The notes under the pieces were generated by a model. It was not told the DNA's origin. It made no database searches and saw only the letters and a list, made by a program, of their open reading frames with translations. Below are positions 18,704-29,180 of a DNA stretch of 64,000 bases, piece after piece. The stretch lies in NCBI GenBank assembly GCA_016432725.1, contig JACJDG010000003.1, positions 4,650,001-4,714,000 on the forward strand, written 5' to 3'. This stretch comes from Streptomyces sp. DHE7-1. GTDB taxonomy: Bacteria; Actinomycetota; Actinomycetes; Streptomycetales; Streptomycetaceae. Within the stretch, counting starts at the first letter, position 1; every line of letters starts with the position of its first letter. Both the position numbers and the translations under genes were made by a program.

Positions 18704-19135
18704 GGTCCGCGACCGACTCCGTGGAGCGGACCGGACCCGGACGGCCGAATCCCGTCGGCCCGTCCGGCCGGCCCTCCACGGCACCGGGCGGGTGGTTCCC
18801 ATTGGGGTGGGGACCGCCCGTCCAGGGCCCCAGCGGCCCGTTCGGGGGCCTCACCGGGTTCACCCCAGCCCGGTGAGGCCGCGCACAACCCCGCACAAGC
18901 CCTCGTCATCGGCACGCCGTGCCAGCAAAACCGGCATCATGTGACAGGTATCACCGCTCAGGTGTGACCCTCGATTTAGGGACCCCCGGCAAGCGGCGAT
19001 AACCTGCGAGACGGACATGCCGCGCGCTCGGACACCGTGTGCGCTTCCCTTGTGACACAGCGGACGTCACGTTGCCCTTCGCGGCACGCCCACGCATCCA
19101 ACGAACCGCGAGATCACTGATAGGGACGGAAGCGC
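18704..19135 (+). promoter_or_regulatory. Intergenic region with sucCD promoter elements and a Crp-like site
   Basis: 432 bp without a gene. An imperfect hairpin (CGGGCGG 18785-18791 with CCGCCCG 18814-18820) may end the upstream transcript. GTGACAGGTATCAC (18941-18954) is a GTGA-N6-TCAC dyad like a Crp/Fnr-family site. GATAACCT (18998-19005) is a plausible -10 for sucCD, giving a leader of about 125 nt. No riboswitch fold is recognised in that leader. Confidence 0.4.
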
Positions 19136-20317
19136 GTGGACCTGTTCGAGTACCAGGCGAGGGACCTCTTCGCCAAGCACGATGTACCGGTGCTGGCCGG
19201 TGAAGTCATCGACACGCCTGAGGCGGCGCGCGAGATCACCGAGCGGCTGGGCGGCAAGTCCGTCGTCAAGGCGCAGGTGAAGGTCGGTGGTCGCGGCAAG
19301 GCCGGTGGCGTCAAGCTGGCCGCCTCCGCGGACGAGGCCGTCGCCCGGGCGACGGACATCCTCGGCATGGACATCAAGGGCCACACGGTCCACAAGGTCA
19401 TGATCGCCGAGACCGCTCCGGAGATCGTCGAGGAGTACTACGTCTCCTTCCTCCTCGACCGTGCCAACCGCACCTTCCTCTCCATCGCCTCCGTCGAGGG
19501 CGGCATGGAGATCGAGGAGGTCGCGGCCACCCGCCCGGAGGCCGTCGCCAAGATCGCGATCGACGCCATCGACGGCGTGGACGAGGCCAAGGCCCGCGAG
19601 ATCGTCGAGGCCGCCAAGTTCCCGGCCGAGGTCGCGGACAAGGTCGTCAACGTCCTCATCAGGCTGTGGGACACCTTCATCAAGTCGGACGCCCTCCTGG
19701 TCGAGGTCAACCCGCTGGCGAAGGTCGCCTCCGGCGAGGTCATCGCCCTCGACGGCAAGGTGTCGCTCGACGAGAACGCCGAGTTCCGCCACCCCGAGTA
19801 CGAGGAGCTCCACGACAAGGCCGCGGCCAACCCGCTCGAGGCCGCCGCCAAGGAGAAGAACCTCAACTACGTCAAGCTCGACGGCGAGGTCGGCATCATC
19901 GGCAACGGCGCCGGTCTCGTCATGAGCACCCTGGACGTCGTCGCGTACGCCGGTGAGAAGCACGGCGACGTCAAGCCCGCCAACTTCCTGGACATCGGCG
20001 GTGGCGCCTCCGCCCAGGTGATGGCGAACGGCCTGGAGATCATCCTCGGCGACCCCGACGTCAAGTCGGTCTTCGTCAACGTCTTCGGCGGCATCACCGC
20101 CTGCGACGAGGTCGCCAACGGCATCGTGCAGGCCCTGAAGCTCCTCGAGGACCGCGGCGAGAACGTCAGCAAGCCGCTCGTCGTCCGTCTGGACGGCAAC
20201 AACGCCGAGCTGGGCCGGCAGATCCTCACCGACGCCAACCACCCGCTGGTGCAGCGCGTCGACACCATGGACGGCGCGGCCGACAAGGCCGCCGAGCTGG
20301 CCCACGCCGCCAAGTAA
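19136..20317 (+). CDS. sucC: Succinyl-CoA synthetase (ADP-forming) beta subunit
   Basis: 393 residues, the usual length, intact. With SucD it forms the TCA enzyme that converts succinyl-CoA, ADP and Pi to succinate, CoA and ATP. GTG 19136 opens MDLFEYQARDLFAKHDVPV, the standard N-terminus, with GGACGGAAG upstream. The ATP-grasp part includes VVKAQVKVGGRGKAGG (about 42-57) and LLVEVNPLA (about 190-198). The C-terminal ligase domain contains FLDIGGGAS and VFVNVFGGI. It is followed after 27 bp by sucD and the pair ends at a strong terminator, so this is a two-gene operon. Confidence 0.97.
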   Translation: MDLFEYQARDLFAKHDVPVLAGEVIDTPEAAREITERLGGKSVVKAQVKVGGRGKAGGVKLAASADEAVARATDILGMDIKGHTVHKVMIAETAPEIVEEYYVSFLLDRANRTFLSIASVEGGMEIEEVAATRPEAVAKIAIDAIDGVDEAKAREIVEAAKFPAEVADKVVNVLIRLWDTFIKSDALLVEVNPLAKVASGEVIALDGKVSLDENAEFRHPEYEELHDKAAANPLEAAAKEKNLNYVKLDGEVGIIGNGAGLVMSTLDVVAYAGEKHGDVKPANFLDIGGGASAQVMANGLEIILGDPDVKSVFVNVFGGITACDEVANGIVQALKLLEDRGENVSKPLVVRLDGNNAELGRQILTDANHPLVQRVDTMDGAADKAAELAHAAK

Positions 20318-20344
20318 GCACTCAGGACGAGGACACAACACACC

Positions 20345-21229
20345 ATGGCTATCTGGCTCAACAAGGACAGCAAGGTCATCGTCCAGGGCATGACCGGCTC
20401 CACGGGCATGAAGCACACCAAGCTCATGCTCGGGGACGGCACCAACGTCGTGGGCGGCGTGAACCCGCGCAAGGCGGGTCAGTCCGTGGACTTCGAAGGC
20501 ACCGAGGTACCGGTCTTCGGCACCGTCAAGGAAGCCATCGAGAAGACCGGCGCCAACGTCTCCGTCATCTTCGTGCCGGAGAAGTTCACCAAGGACGCGG
20601 TCGTCGAGGCGATCGACGCCGAGATCCCGCTGGCCGTCGTGATCACCGAGGGCATCGCCGTGCACGACACGGCCGCCTTCTGGGCGTACGCCGGCAAGAA
20701 GGGCAACAAGACCCGCATCATCGGCCCGAACTGCCCCGGCATCATCACGCCGGGCCAGTCGAACGTCGGCATCATCCCGGGCGACATCACGAAGCCGGGC
20801 CGCATCGGCCTGGTCTCGAAGTCCGGCACGCTGACGTACCAGATGATGTACGAGCTGCGTGACATCGGCTTCTCGACGGCCGTCGGCATCGGTGGCGACC
20901 CGATCATCGGCACCACCCACATCGACGCCCTGGCCGCGTTCCAGGACGACCCCGACACCGACCTGATCGTGATGATCGGTGAGATCGGTGGCGACGCCGA
21001 GGAGCGCGCGGCCGCGTTCATCGCGGAGAACGTGACCAAGCCGGTCGTCGGCTACGTCGCGGGCTTCACCGCGCCCGAGGGCAAGACCATGGGCCACGCC
21101 GGCGCCATCGTCTCCGGTTCGTCCGGCACCGCCCAGGCGAAGAAGGAGGCCCTCGAGGCCGCCGGCGTCAAGGTCGGCAAGACGCCGACCGAGACGGCGA
21201 AGCTGGCCCGGGAGATCCTGAGCGCCTGA
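20345..21229 (+). CDS. sucD: Succinyl-CoA synthetase alpha subunit
   Basis: 294 residues, intact. The N-terminal CoA-binding domain has VQGMTGSTGMKHTK (about 13-26). The ligase domain carries GPNCPGIITPG and the phosphohistidine segment GHAGAIVSGSSGTA (His near 243), the residue that is phosphorylated during catalysis. Partner of SucC. Start at ATG 20345, 27 bp after sucC. Confidence 0.97.
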   Translation: MAIWLNKDSKVIVQGMTGSTGMKHTKLMLGDGTNVVGGVNPRKAGQSVDFEGTEVPVFGTVKEAIEKTGANVSVIFVPEKFTKDAVVEAIDAEIPLAVVITEGIAVHDTAAFWAYAGKKGNKTRIIGPNCPGIITPGQSNVGIIPGDITKPGRIGLVSKSGTLTYQMMYELRDIGFSTAVGIGGDPIIGTTHIDALAAFQDDPDTDLIVMIGEIGGDAEERAAAFIAENVTKPVVGYVAGFTAPEGKTMGHAGAIVSGSSGTAQAKKEALEAAGVKVGKTPTETAKLAREILSA

Positions 21230-21244
21230 GCGTCGTAGCCGAGT

Positions 21245-21289
21245 GCCGGCAGGCCCGTCCCCGTCCGGGGGCGGGCCTGCCGGCTTTTT
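21245..21289 (+). terminator. Rho-independent terminator of sucCD
   Basis: A perfect 13-bp GC stem (GCCGGCAGGCCCG with CGGGCCTGCCGGC) with a 14-nt loop is followed by TTTTT at 21285-21289. It also faces the end of the convergent gene at 21317. Confidence 0.93.
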
Positions 21290-21316
21290 CGCGGCCGTGC
21301 GCAGGACTCGACGGGG

Positions 21317-22363
21317 TCATCCGGCCACGGGCGTCAGACGCTCCGGGCCGCTCGTCGCGGAGTGCCGGAGTTTGTCGCGCAGTGCCTGCTGCTCGTGCGA
21401 CAAGGGGCCCAGGGCGGCCGGTGGCGGCACCCCCTGCACCGCCTGGGCCGGGGCGATCGGCGGCTCGTAGTGGGTCGGTGCCGTGCGCAGGGTCAGCGCC
21501 GTGGAGCCGATGATCGCGACCGTGAACGCGATGGCCGCGCGGGTCCAGAACACGTTCCGGCGTTCGCCGGTCGTCCGTACCGTCGTCGGTCTCGGCGGCT
21601 GCAGCCGCTCCGTGGAGGCGAGCTCGACCAGCCGCCGGTGCAGTGCGGCCGGGTCGGCCAGGTGCGGGACCTGCGCGGCCACGGCCTCCCGGGCGCGGGT
21701 CAGCCGGCCGGCCGCGGCGGGCGTGCTGGCCTCCGTCTCCGCCGCCGTCTCCGGCAGGTCGAGGCCTACGCCGTCGTACAGGACGAGGGTGCGCCGGTAG
21801 GACGGCGGCAGTTCGAGCAGGGCGGTCAGCAGCGCGCGGTCGGCGGGGTCGGCCGGCGGGGGCTCGGGGGAGCGGTAACGGGGGCGGAAGCGGTGCCAGG
21901 GGGAGAGGGCCCACTCGTAGGCCACCGCCCGGACCCAGCCCGCCGGGTCCCGGTCGCGGGCCACTTCGGGCCAGCGCTGCCAGGCGAGCTGGAAGGCGTG
22001 CTCCACGGCCTCCCGGGCCAGTTCGCGGCGCCCGGTGAGCAGATAGGCCTGCCGGGCGAGGGCGGGGGCGCAGAACGCGTACAGCGCGTCGAAGGCCTGA
22101 GCGGGTGTCAGCGCCGACGGCGATCCCGCCCCGCCGGCCGCGTCCGTCCGGTCGGCGGCCGGTCCGGCGAGGGCGGCCAGCAGGCGGGCGTAGGCCGCGC
22201 CCTCCTGGCCGCCGGGAGTGCTGCGGCCGCGCTCCCAGGCGCGGATCGTGGCACGAGCGACGCCGACCCGCTCGGCGACCTGAGCCTGCGTCAGCGATCC
22301 GGCCTCCCGCAGGCGTCGGCGTTCCTTGGGTGGTGGCAACTGGCTGGCCGGGCTTTCCGTCAC
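21317..22363 (-). CDS. HTH / sigma-factor-like hybrid with C-terminal membrane segment
   Basis: 348 residues from GTG 22363 with AAGGAG at 7 nt. Residues 14-48 are an XRE-type helix-turn-helix (LTQAQVAERVGVARATIRAWERG). Residues about 87-160 resemble ECF sigma region 2 (YAFCAPALARQAYLLTG ... AFQLAWQRWPEV). Residues 176-230 resemble region 4 (LLELPPSYRRTLVLYDGVGL). A membrane helix lies at about 273-292, leaving about 55 residues outside. So it combines a DNA-binding N-terminus, a sigma-like middle and a membrane anchor. It may be a membrane-tethered regulator rather than a working sigma factor; this is inference. It is divergent from the DUF6350 gene across an unusually AT-rich 96 bp (22378-22406). 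Confidence 0.75.
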   Translation of the reverse strand: MTESPASQLPPPKERRRLREAGSLTQAQVAERVGVARATIRAWERGRSTPGGQEGAAYARLLAALAGPAADRTDAAGGAGSPSALTPAQAFDALYAFCAPALARQAYLLTGRRELAREAVEHAFQLAWQRWPEVARDRDPAGWVRAVAYEWALSPWHRFRPRYRSPEPPPADPADRALLTALLELPPSYRRTLVLYDGVGLDLPETAAETEASTPAAAGRLTRAREAVAAQVPHLADPAALHRRLVELASTERLQPPRPTTVRTTGERRNVFWTRAAIAFTVAIIGSTALTLRTAPTHYEPPIAPAQAVQGVPPPAALGPLSHEQQALRDKLRHSATSGPERLTPVAG

Positions 22364-22459
22364 AGAACACTCCTTTAGCCGAAAAAGTACATAAACATAT
22401 ATTGAGCGACACATCGGAGGTTCTGCTGTTACGACGGGAAAGCGCGTGTCGTTGGGAGC

Positions 22460-24316
22460 ATGGCGGGCGTGACCCTGATGACCGATCGCCGACCGTCGTT
22501 GCCGCCCCTGCTGCACGGAATGCGCGACCGATCGCCCGGACTGGGCGCCGGCCTGCTGGGCGGCGCGGTCGCCGCGGCGCTCGGGCTCGGCTCGCTCGCC
22601 GTACTGGTGCTGGCGCTGTGGATCAGCTCGCCGTACCCCGACAGCGGACCCGACGGCGCCCTGCACGTCGCCGCCGCGCTGTGGCTGCTGGGGCACGGCG
22701 TCGAACTCGTCCGCACCGACACCCTGTCCGGTGCGCCCCAGCCGGTGGGCGTGACCCCACTGCTCCTCCTCGCGCTCCCGATGTGGCTCGTGTACCGGGC
22801 GGCACGGGACGCCACCGACGCCTCTCCCGAGCCCGACGGCCCGCCGCCGGTCCCGGCGCGCACGGCGTGGACGGGCGTGGTGCTCGGCTACCTCGGGGTC
22901 GGGGTCGCCGCCGCGCTGTACTGCTCCGGCGGCGCCCTGCGGCCCCAGTGGGGCTGGGTGGCGGCCTGCCTGCCGCTGGCCGCGGCGGTGCCCGCGGCGG
23001 CCGGGGTGTGGACGGCGCACGGCTGTCCGCGCGGGCCCCTGCGCGGACTGCTGCCGCTGCTGCCCGGGCCGGTGCGGCGGCTGCTGGCCGGGGCGGACGC
23101 GTGGGCCCGGCTGGACGCGGCGGTCCGGGCCGCCGCGGCCGGGACCGCCGTGCTCGTCGGGGGCGGGGCGCTGCTGCTCGGGGTGTCGCTGGTGCTGCAC
23201 GGCGACATCGCGCGCGCGTCGTTCCTCCAGCTCACGGCGGGCTGGACCGGCCGGTTCGCCGTGCTGCTGCTCGGCATCGCGCTGATCCCGAACGCGGCGG
23301 TCTGGTCGGCCTCCTACGCCCTCGGTCCCGGCTTCGTCCTCGGCACCGGGCACCTGGTGCACCCCCTAGCCTCCGACCCCGCCCCGCTCCTGCCCCCGTT
23401 CCCGCTGCTCGCCGCGGTGCCGGATCCCGGCCCCGGGACGCGGCTGAACTGGGCCGCCGCGCTGGTGCCGGTGGCGGCCGGGGTGACGGTGGCCTGGTTC
23501 CTGGCGCGGGCGGCCGCGGGAGAGCGGGGTCGGACGGGGGCCGGGGAGACCCGGCGGCGGGCCGCGCCCTGGTCCGCCGTGCGGACGGCCGGGGCGCTGG
23601 TCCTGGCTGCGCTGCTGTGCGGGGCGGCCGTGGCGCTCCTCGCCGCGCTGTCCGGCGGCCGCCTGGGCGCGGCCGCGCTGGCGGACTTCGGCCCGGTGTG
23701 GTGGCAGGGCGGTCCGGTGGCCGCGCTGTGGATCACGGTGACCGGTCTGCCGTTGACGCTGATCTCGTGGGCCTGGCGGGTGTGGAGGGGCCGGGTCCGG
23801 GATGCCGAGCCCGCCGGAGGAGCGGCGGACGACACGGGGGCCGGGCGAGCCCCCACGCAGGCGGCGCTCAGGAGCGCCGAGCAGACCGCCGAGGACGCGA
23901 CGCCGAGGCCGGGGAAGCCGGGGAAGGCGGGGAAGGCGGAAAAGGGGGTGAAGACGGCGAAGGCGCCGGGTACGGGGCCGCTGGAGGACGAGCTGTACGA
24001 CTTCCTGCCCACCGACGACCCGTACCCGCCGGCCTGGCAGGACGACGACCTCGCCCGGGCCTCCCGGTGGGAAGCCCTGCGCGCGGCCGCCACGCCCCCG
24101 CGGGCCACGGAGTGGCCACCCCTGCCGCCCCCGGCACCGGCGAAGGACACGCCCGGGCCCACCGGCGACCCGGCTCCCGAGGAACCACCCGCCGGGACCG
24201 ACGAGGCGGCGCCGTCACCGGCGGCGCCCGCCGAGACAACCTCCCAGCCCGCCGTACCCCACCCGGCGACACCGCCGGACCCTCCCGGCCCGACCGAGCC
24301 GCCGGCCGACGAGTAG
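22460..24316 (+). CDS. Polytopic membrane protein, DUF6350 / PerM-like
   Basis: 618 residues; ATG 22460 (GGAGCATGGCG context) with ATG 22478 as alternative. About 9-10 hydrophobic segments between residues 25 and 445 (for example GAVAAALGLGSLAVLVLALW and GVVLGYLGVGVAAALYCSGG). A C-terminal tail of about 170 residues is cytoplasmic, charged then Pro-rich (GKPGKAGKAEKG, DELYDFLPTDDPYPPAW). Actinobacterial homologues are annotated DUF6350 or cell-division protein PerM, the mycobacterial member of which is linked to division under stress; I transfer only the family name. The DNA after the stop carries tandem copies resembling this gene's 3' end. Confidence 0.8.
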   Translation: MAGVTLMTDRRPSLPPLLHGMRDRSPGLGAGLLGGAVAAALGLGSLAVLVLALWISSPYPDSGPDGALHVAAALWLLGHGVELVRTDTLSGAPQPVGVTPLLLLALPMWLVYRAARDATDASPEPDGPPPVPARTAWTGVVLGYLGVGVAAALYCSGGALRPQWGWVAACLPLAAAVPAAAGVWTAHGCPRGPLRGLLPLLPGPVRRLLAGADAWARLDAAVRAAAAGTAVLVGGGALLLGVSLVLHGDIARASFLQLTAGWTGRFAVLLLGIALIPNAAVWSASYALGPGFVLGTGHLVHPLASDPAPLLPPFPLLAAVPDPGPGTRLNWAAALVPVAAGVTVAWFLARAAAGERGRTGAGETRRRAAPWSAVRTAGALVLAALLCGAAVALLAALSGGRLGAAALADFGPVWWQGGPVAALWITVTGLPLTLISWAWRVWRGRVRDAEPAGGAADDTGAGRAPTQAALRSAEQTAEDATPRPGKPGKAGKAEKGVKTAKAPGTGPLEDELYDFLPTDDPYPPAWQDDDLARASRWEALRAAATPPRATEWPPLPPPAPAKDTPGPTGDPAPEEPPAGTDEAAPSPAAPAETTSQPAVPHPATPPDPPGPTEPPADE

Positions 24317-24367
24317 CCGCGTGGCGCGCCCGGCGGCCGCCCGCCTCTCGCGGAGGCGGGATCTCGT

Positions 24368-24690
24368 CACCGGCGCCGGTGGACACCCCGGGCCCGCCGA
24401 ACCGCCGGCCGGCGCGTGGCCGCGTACCGCTCCGGGCAGCCGCCTGCTTCTCATGTCAGCCGTACTTGTCACCGTCACCGGCGCCGGTGGACACCCCGGG
24501 CCCGCCGAACCGCCGGCCGGCGCGTGGCCGCGTACCGCTCCGGGCAGCCGCCTGCTTCTCATGTCAGCCGTACTTGTCACCGTCACCGGCGCCGGTGGAC
24601 ACCCCGGGCCCGCCGAACCGCCGGCCGGCGCGTGGCCGCGTACCGCTCCGGGCAGCCGCCTGCTTCTCATGTCGGCCGTACTTGTCACCG
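24368..24690. repeat. 108-bp tandem repeat (three copies, decayed fourth) downstream of the DUF6350 gene
   Basis: Units begin with CACCGGCGCCGGTGGACACC at 24368, 24476 and 24584. They are almost identical, and a degenerate fourth copy starts at 24686. The core CGAACCGCCGGCCGGCGCGT resembles the 3' end of the preceding gene (CGAGCCGCCGGCCGACGAGT at 24296-24315), so the array looks like duplications of the gene's tail. The rest of the gap to 24928 contains only weak echoes of the unit. A 108-bp unit keeps frame, but no ribosome binding site or conserved product supports coding. Confidence 0.9.
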
Positions 24691-24928
24691 GCGCGGCGGG
24701 CACCCAGGGCCCGCTGAGCCGCCCGCCGACGAGTGGCCGCGTGGCCGCGCACCGCTCCCGGCGAGCCGTTCGCTCAGGACGACGAGCCGGACAGGCCATC
24801 GCCGCCGCCCGCCGGGACACCCTCCCGGCCGGTCATGCCGTACCCGGCGGCGCGGCGGCGCAGGCAGACACCCCCGGCCCGCCGAGCCACCGAGCGACGA
24901 CCGTCCGGTCACCGCCCGGCAGTGTGCC

Positions 24929-25695
24929 TCAGCCGTCGCTGACGCCGAGGACCCCGCGCAGTTCCTTGGGCAGATGCTGGTCGCAGGACTGCTTGGCCTG
25001 GTGGGTCAGGGCGTCGCTGACGCAGGTGTAGTAGTCGCTGTAGACGAGCTGGACCGTGAAGGTCGTGACCACCAGGAGCAGGGCCAGGCCCGCCGTGACC
25101 AGGCCGCTGATCGCCGCCGTGGTCTGCGGGCGGGCGCCCGGTCCCGGGGCCGGGGCGTCCGGGCCGATGTCGCGGGGCTTGGCGCGCAGGGCGCTGATGC
25201 CCCAGTACAGGGCCAGCGCACCCAGCAGCAGAGCCACGTACGGCCAGCTGAACAGGGCGAAGAAGACGGCCCACATGCCGGACAGCAGGGCGTAGCGCGC
25301 GCGGCGCTGGGCCGGGTCCGTCGGGTCCCAGCGCGTGCCGGGGCCGGCCGGCCCGCCCGGACCGGGGCCCTCGGGCCGGCTGCCGGGACGTTCACCGAAG
25401 CCGCCGGGGGAGCGGCCGGGCTGGCGGTCGCTCCACTGACTGCCCCACGGGGGCTCGCCCTGCGGGTCCGAGCCCTCGGGGCGGCGGGGCCGCCACGGCT
25501 GGTCCGGGGTGCCCTCCGGGGTGGCGCGAACGGGTTGTCGTCCTTGGGCCCGCCGTCCTGCCCGTCGCCGTCCCGGCCACCCGACGGCGCCTCGGGCGGC
25601 GAGGCCGGACGCTCCCGGAGCAGCACGCCGGCACGCTCGCCTCGCTGGGCCCGGAGCGGCGGGAACGTGAGGAGTCGCAGGCTGCGATCGGGCAT
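24929..25695 (-). CDS. Small membrane protein (DUF4190-like), one apparent frameshift
   Basis: Reconstructed 255 residues. ATG 25695 opens MPDRSLRLLTFPP. The hydrophilic Pro/Gly-rich N-terminal part (1-140) contains PRRPEGSDPQGEPPWGSQW. Two membrane helices follow at about 152-185 and 205-230, then VYSDYYTCVSDALTHQ with two Cys and a short external tail. The frame changes at the four-G run 25518-25521 and is cured by one extra base. The topology resembles DUF4190 proteins, but I am not certain of the family. Function unknown. Divergent from purN. Confidence 0.65.
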
Positions 25696-25977
25696 CAAAA
25701 GAGCGTCTTCCCCTAGGTGAGCGCGGCTGTCCGCGTTGAGCTTCCACCCCGTGAACGCACCGCACGGCGACCGCGTTCCCGGGGTTGCTCCTTCGTGATT
25801 CCCTCCGAACGCTACCTTCCGGCCACGCACCCGTCCCGAGGGGGCCTTCCGGAGTGCCGGTATCGTTGCTGACGGTCGGCCGCTTCGTAGACTTCCCCGT
25901 ATCCCGGGGCGCGAAGCATTGGTGTGAACGCACAAACCGCCGGCCGGACATGTCGCTCACCGAGAAAGGGCCCCGCC

Positions 25978-26612
25978 GTGGCCGCCACCCCCGCTGGCCG
26001 AGCGGTCAAGCGCCTCGTCGTGCTGGTCTCCGGATCCGGCACCAACCTCCAGGCGCTGCTGGACGAGATCGAGCGCACCGGAGCCGAGGAGTACGGGGCG
26101 CGGATCGTGGCCGTCGGGGCCGACCGCGCCGGTGTCGAGGGGCTCGCCCGCGCCGAGCGGGCCGGACTGCCGACCTTCGTGTGCCGGGTGAAGGACCACG
26201 CGACCAGGGAGGAGTGGGACGCGGCCCTCGCCGAGGCCGTGGCCGCGCACCAGCCCGACCTCGTGGTCTCCGCCGGTTTCATGAAGATCGTCGGCAAGGA
26301 GTTCCTCGCGCGGTTCGGCGGGCGGTTCGTCAACACCCACCCGGCCCTGCTGCCCAGTTTTCCCGGGGCCCACGGCGTGCGCGACGCGCTCGCGTACGGC
26401 GCCAGGGTCACCGGCTGCACCGTCCACTTCGTCGACGACGGCGTCGACACCGGACCGATCATCGCCCAGGGCGTGGTCGAGGTCCGGGACGAGGACGACG
26501 AGAGCGCGCTGCACGAGCGCATCAAGGAAGTCGAGCGAAGGCTGCTCGTCGAGGTCGTGGGGCGGCTCGCCCGCAACGGCTATCGCATTGAGGGACGAAA
26601 GGTAGTTATCCA

Positions 26613-26616
<4 letters not shown>
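25978..26616 (+). CDS. purN: Phosphoribosylglycinamide formyltransferase 1
   Basis: 212 residues, intact. It transfers formyl from 10-formyl-THF to GAR in purine synthesis. GTG 25978 was chosen over the upstream ATG 25924 because GAAAGGG precedes it and the protein then starts near VKRLVVLVSGSGTNLQALL (the GSGTNLQ loop binds GAR). The catalytic Asn-His-Asp set is visible: NTHPALLPSFPG (Asn and His near 120-122) and the Asp in FVDDGVDTGPII. It overlaps purH by GTGA. Confidence 0.96.
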
Positions 26617-28184
<1,568 letters not shown>

Positions 28185-28200
28185 GCCCGCGGGGCTACGA

Positions 28201-28244
28201 GAAGCGGCCTCCGGCCCCCGCCAAGGGGGGCCGGAGGCCGCTTC
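28201..28244. terminator. Bidirectional terminator purH / RDD gene
   Basis: A stem of about 19 bp (GAAGCGGCCTCCGGCCCCC and its complement) with a 5-6 nt loop lies between the convergent stops at 28184 and 28263. Confidence 0.88.
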
Positions 28245-28262
28245 GTCGTGCGGGCGCTCAGC

Positions 28263-28904
28263 TCACGGGTTGCGGATCACGATCGAGCCGCAGATCTTGT
28301 CGGCGAACGTCTGGCGCTTGGAGTCCCACGCGGGCCAGAGGTAACCGAGGTAGCAGGGCAGACCGTCGATGATGTGGGCGAGCTGGCGCACGAACGCCAT
28401 GCCGCCGCCGAGCGGCTGGCCGGTGTCCTCCTTGAGCGTGCGGATGCCGAGCGCCTTCTTGCCGACCGTCTGGCCGGTCTTGCCCTCCTGGATCACCTGC
28501 CAGACGAGGACGCCGATGCCGAGCAGGAAGCCGACCAGCGTCAGCGCCGGGGCGCCCGCCTTGGCGCCGATGACGGCGAACGGGACGTAGGCGACCATGT
28601 AGATGATCGTGTCGATCAGCCTGCTGAGGAACCGCTGGCCCCAGTTCGCGTACTGCGGCTGCATCCCGTACCCGCCCTGCTGCGGGTAACCCGGGTAGCC
28701 GGGCTGCTGGGGGTAGCCGTAGCCCTGCTGCGGCGGGACGCCCTGCGGAGCCTGCGGGTAGCCGGGCTGCTGGGGGTAGCCGTAGCCCTGCTGCGGCGGC
28801 ACGCCCTGCGGAGCCTGCGGGTAGCCCGGCTGCTGCGGCTGACCGTAACCCTGCTGCGGATCCTGCGGCTGACCATAGGGGTTGTTGGGCGAGCCGAAAC
28901 TCAT
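28263..28904 (-). CDS. RDD-family membrane protein with Gly/Tyr/Pro/Gln repeats
   Basis: 213 residues. The N-terminal 80 residues are a GYPQQPGYPQAPQGVPP repeat, including two near-identical 63-bp DNA units (about 28690-28830). The RDD domain follows: NWGQRFLSRLIDTIIYMVAY (the R and D of the family name near 90-96), a second helix LVGFLLGIGVLVWQVI, the GKTGQTVGKKALGIR motif and a third segment with RQLAHIIDGLPCYLGYL. Family members sit in the membrane; some are Na+/H+ antiporters and many are uncharacterised. No operon partner. Confidence 0.88.
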   Translation of the reverse strand: MSFGSPNNPYGQPQDPQQGYGQPQQPGYPQAPQGVPPQQGYGYPQQPGYPQAPQGVPPQQGYGYPQQPGYPGYPQQGGYGMQPQYANWGQRFLSRLIDTIIYMVAYVPFAVIGAKAGAPALTLVGFLLGIGVLVWQVIQEGKTGQTVGKKALGIRTLKEDTGQPLGGGMAFVRQLAHIIDGLPCYLGYLWPAWDSKRQTFADKICGSIVIRNP

Positions 28905-29180
28905 GGCGGATTTCCTCCGTTGTATCTGCGGGGACGACGCGGAAGGAACGGAGGTACGTCAGGATCTGAGCGGTTTGCCCCCCAACCGGACCGCGATACT
29001 GCGCCGTTCATCGTCGTCGGGGAGGCGAGTTCTTGTCCAGCCGGATTCGCGATGCGTTGTGCAAGTGCAACATCGTCGATCATGTCCGGACATCCGGCCC
29101 CGCGGCCCGGGCCGTCCCAGCTGCCGGACGGCGGGGACCCGGATTGGAACCGGGGGCCGGTCATCCGCGAGGATGGGGGC

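Noticed and set aside
24215..25031. Coding potential across the 108-bp repeats in several frames
   Set aside because: Open frames result from a unit length divisible by three and high G+C. There is no ribosome binding site or domain, and the frames collide with the gene ending at 24929.
29130..29180. tRNA T-arm-like CCCGGTTCCAATCCGGG on the minus strand
   Set aside because: No D-arm, anticodon arm or acceptor stem can be built around it, and it abuts the folD start.
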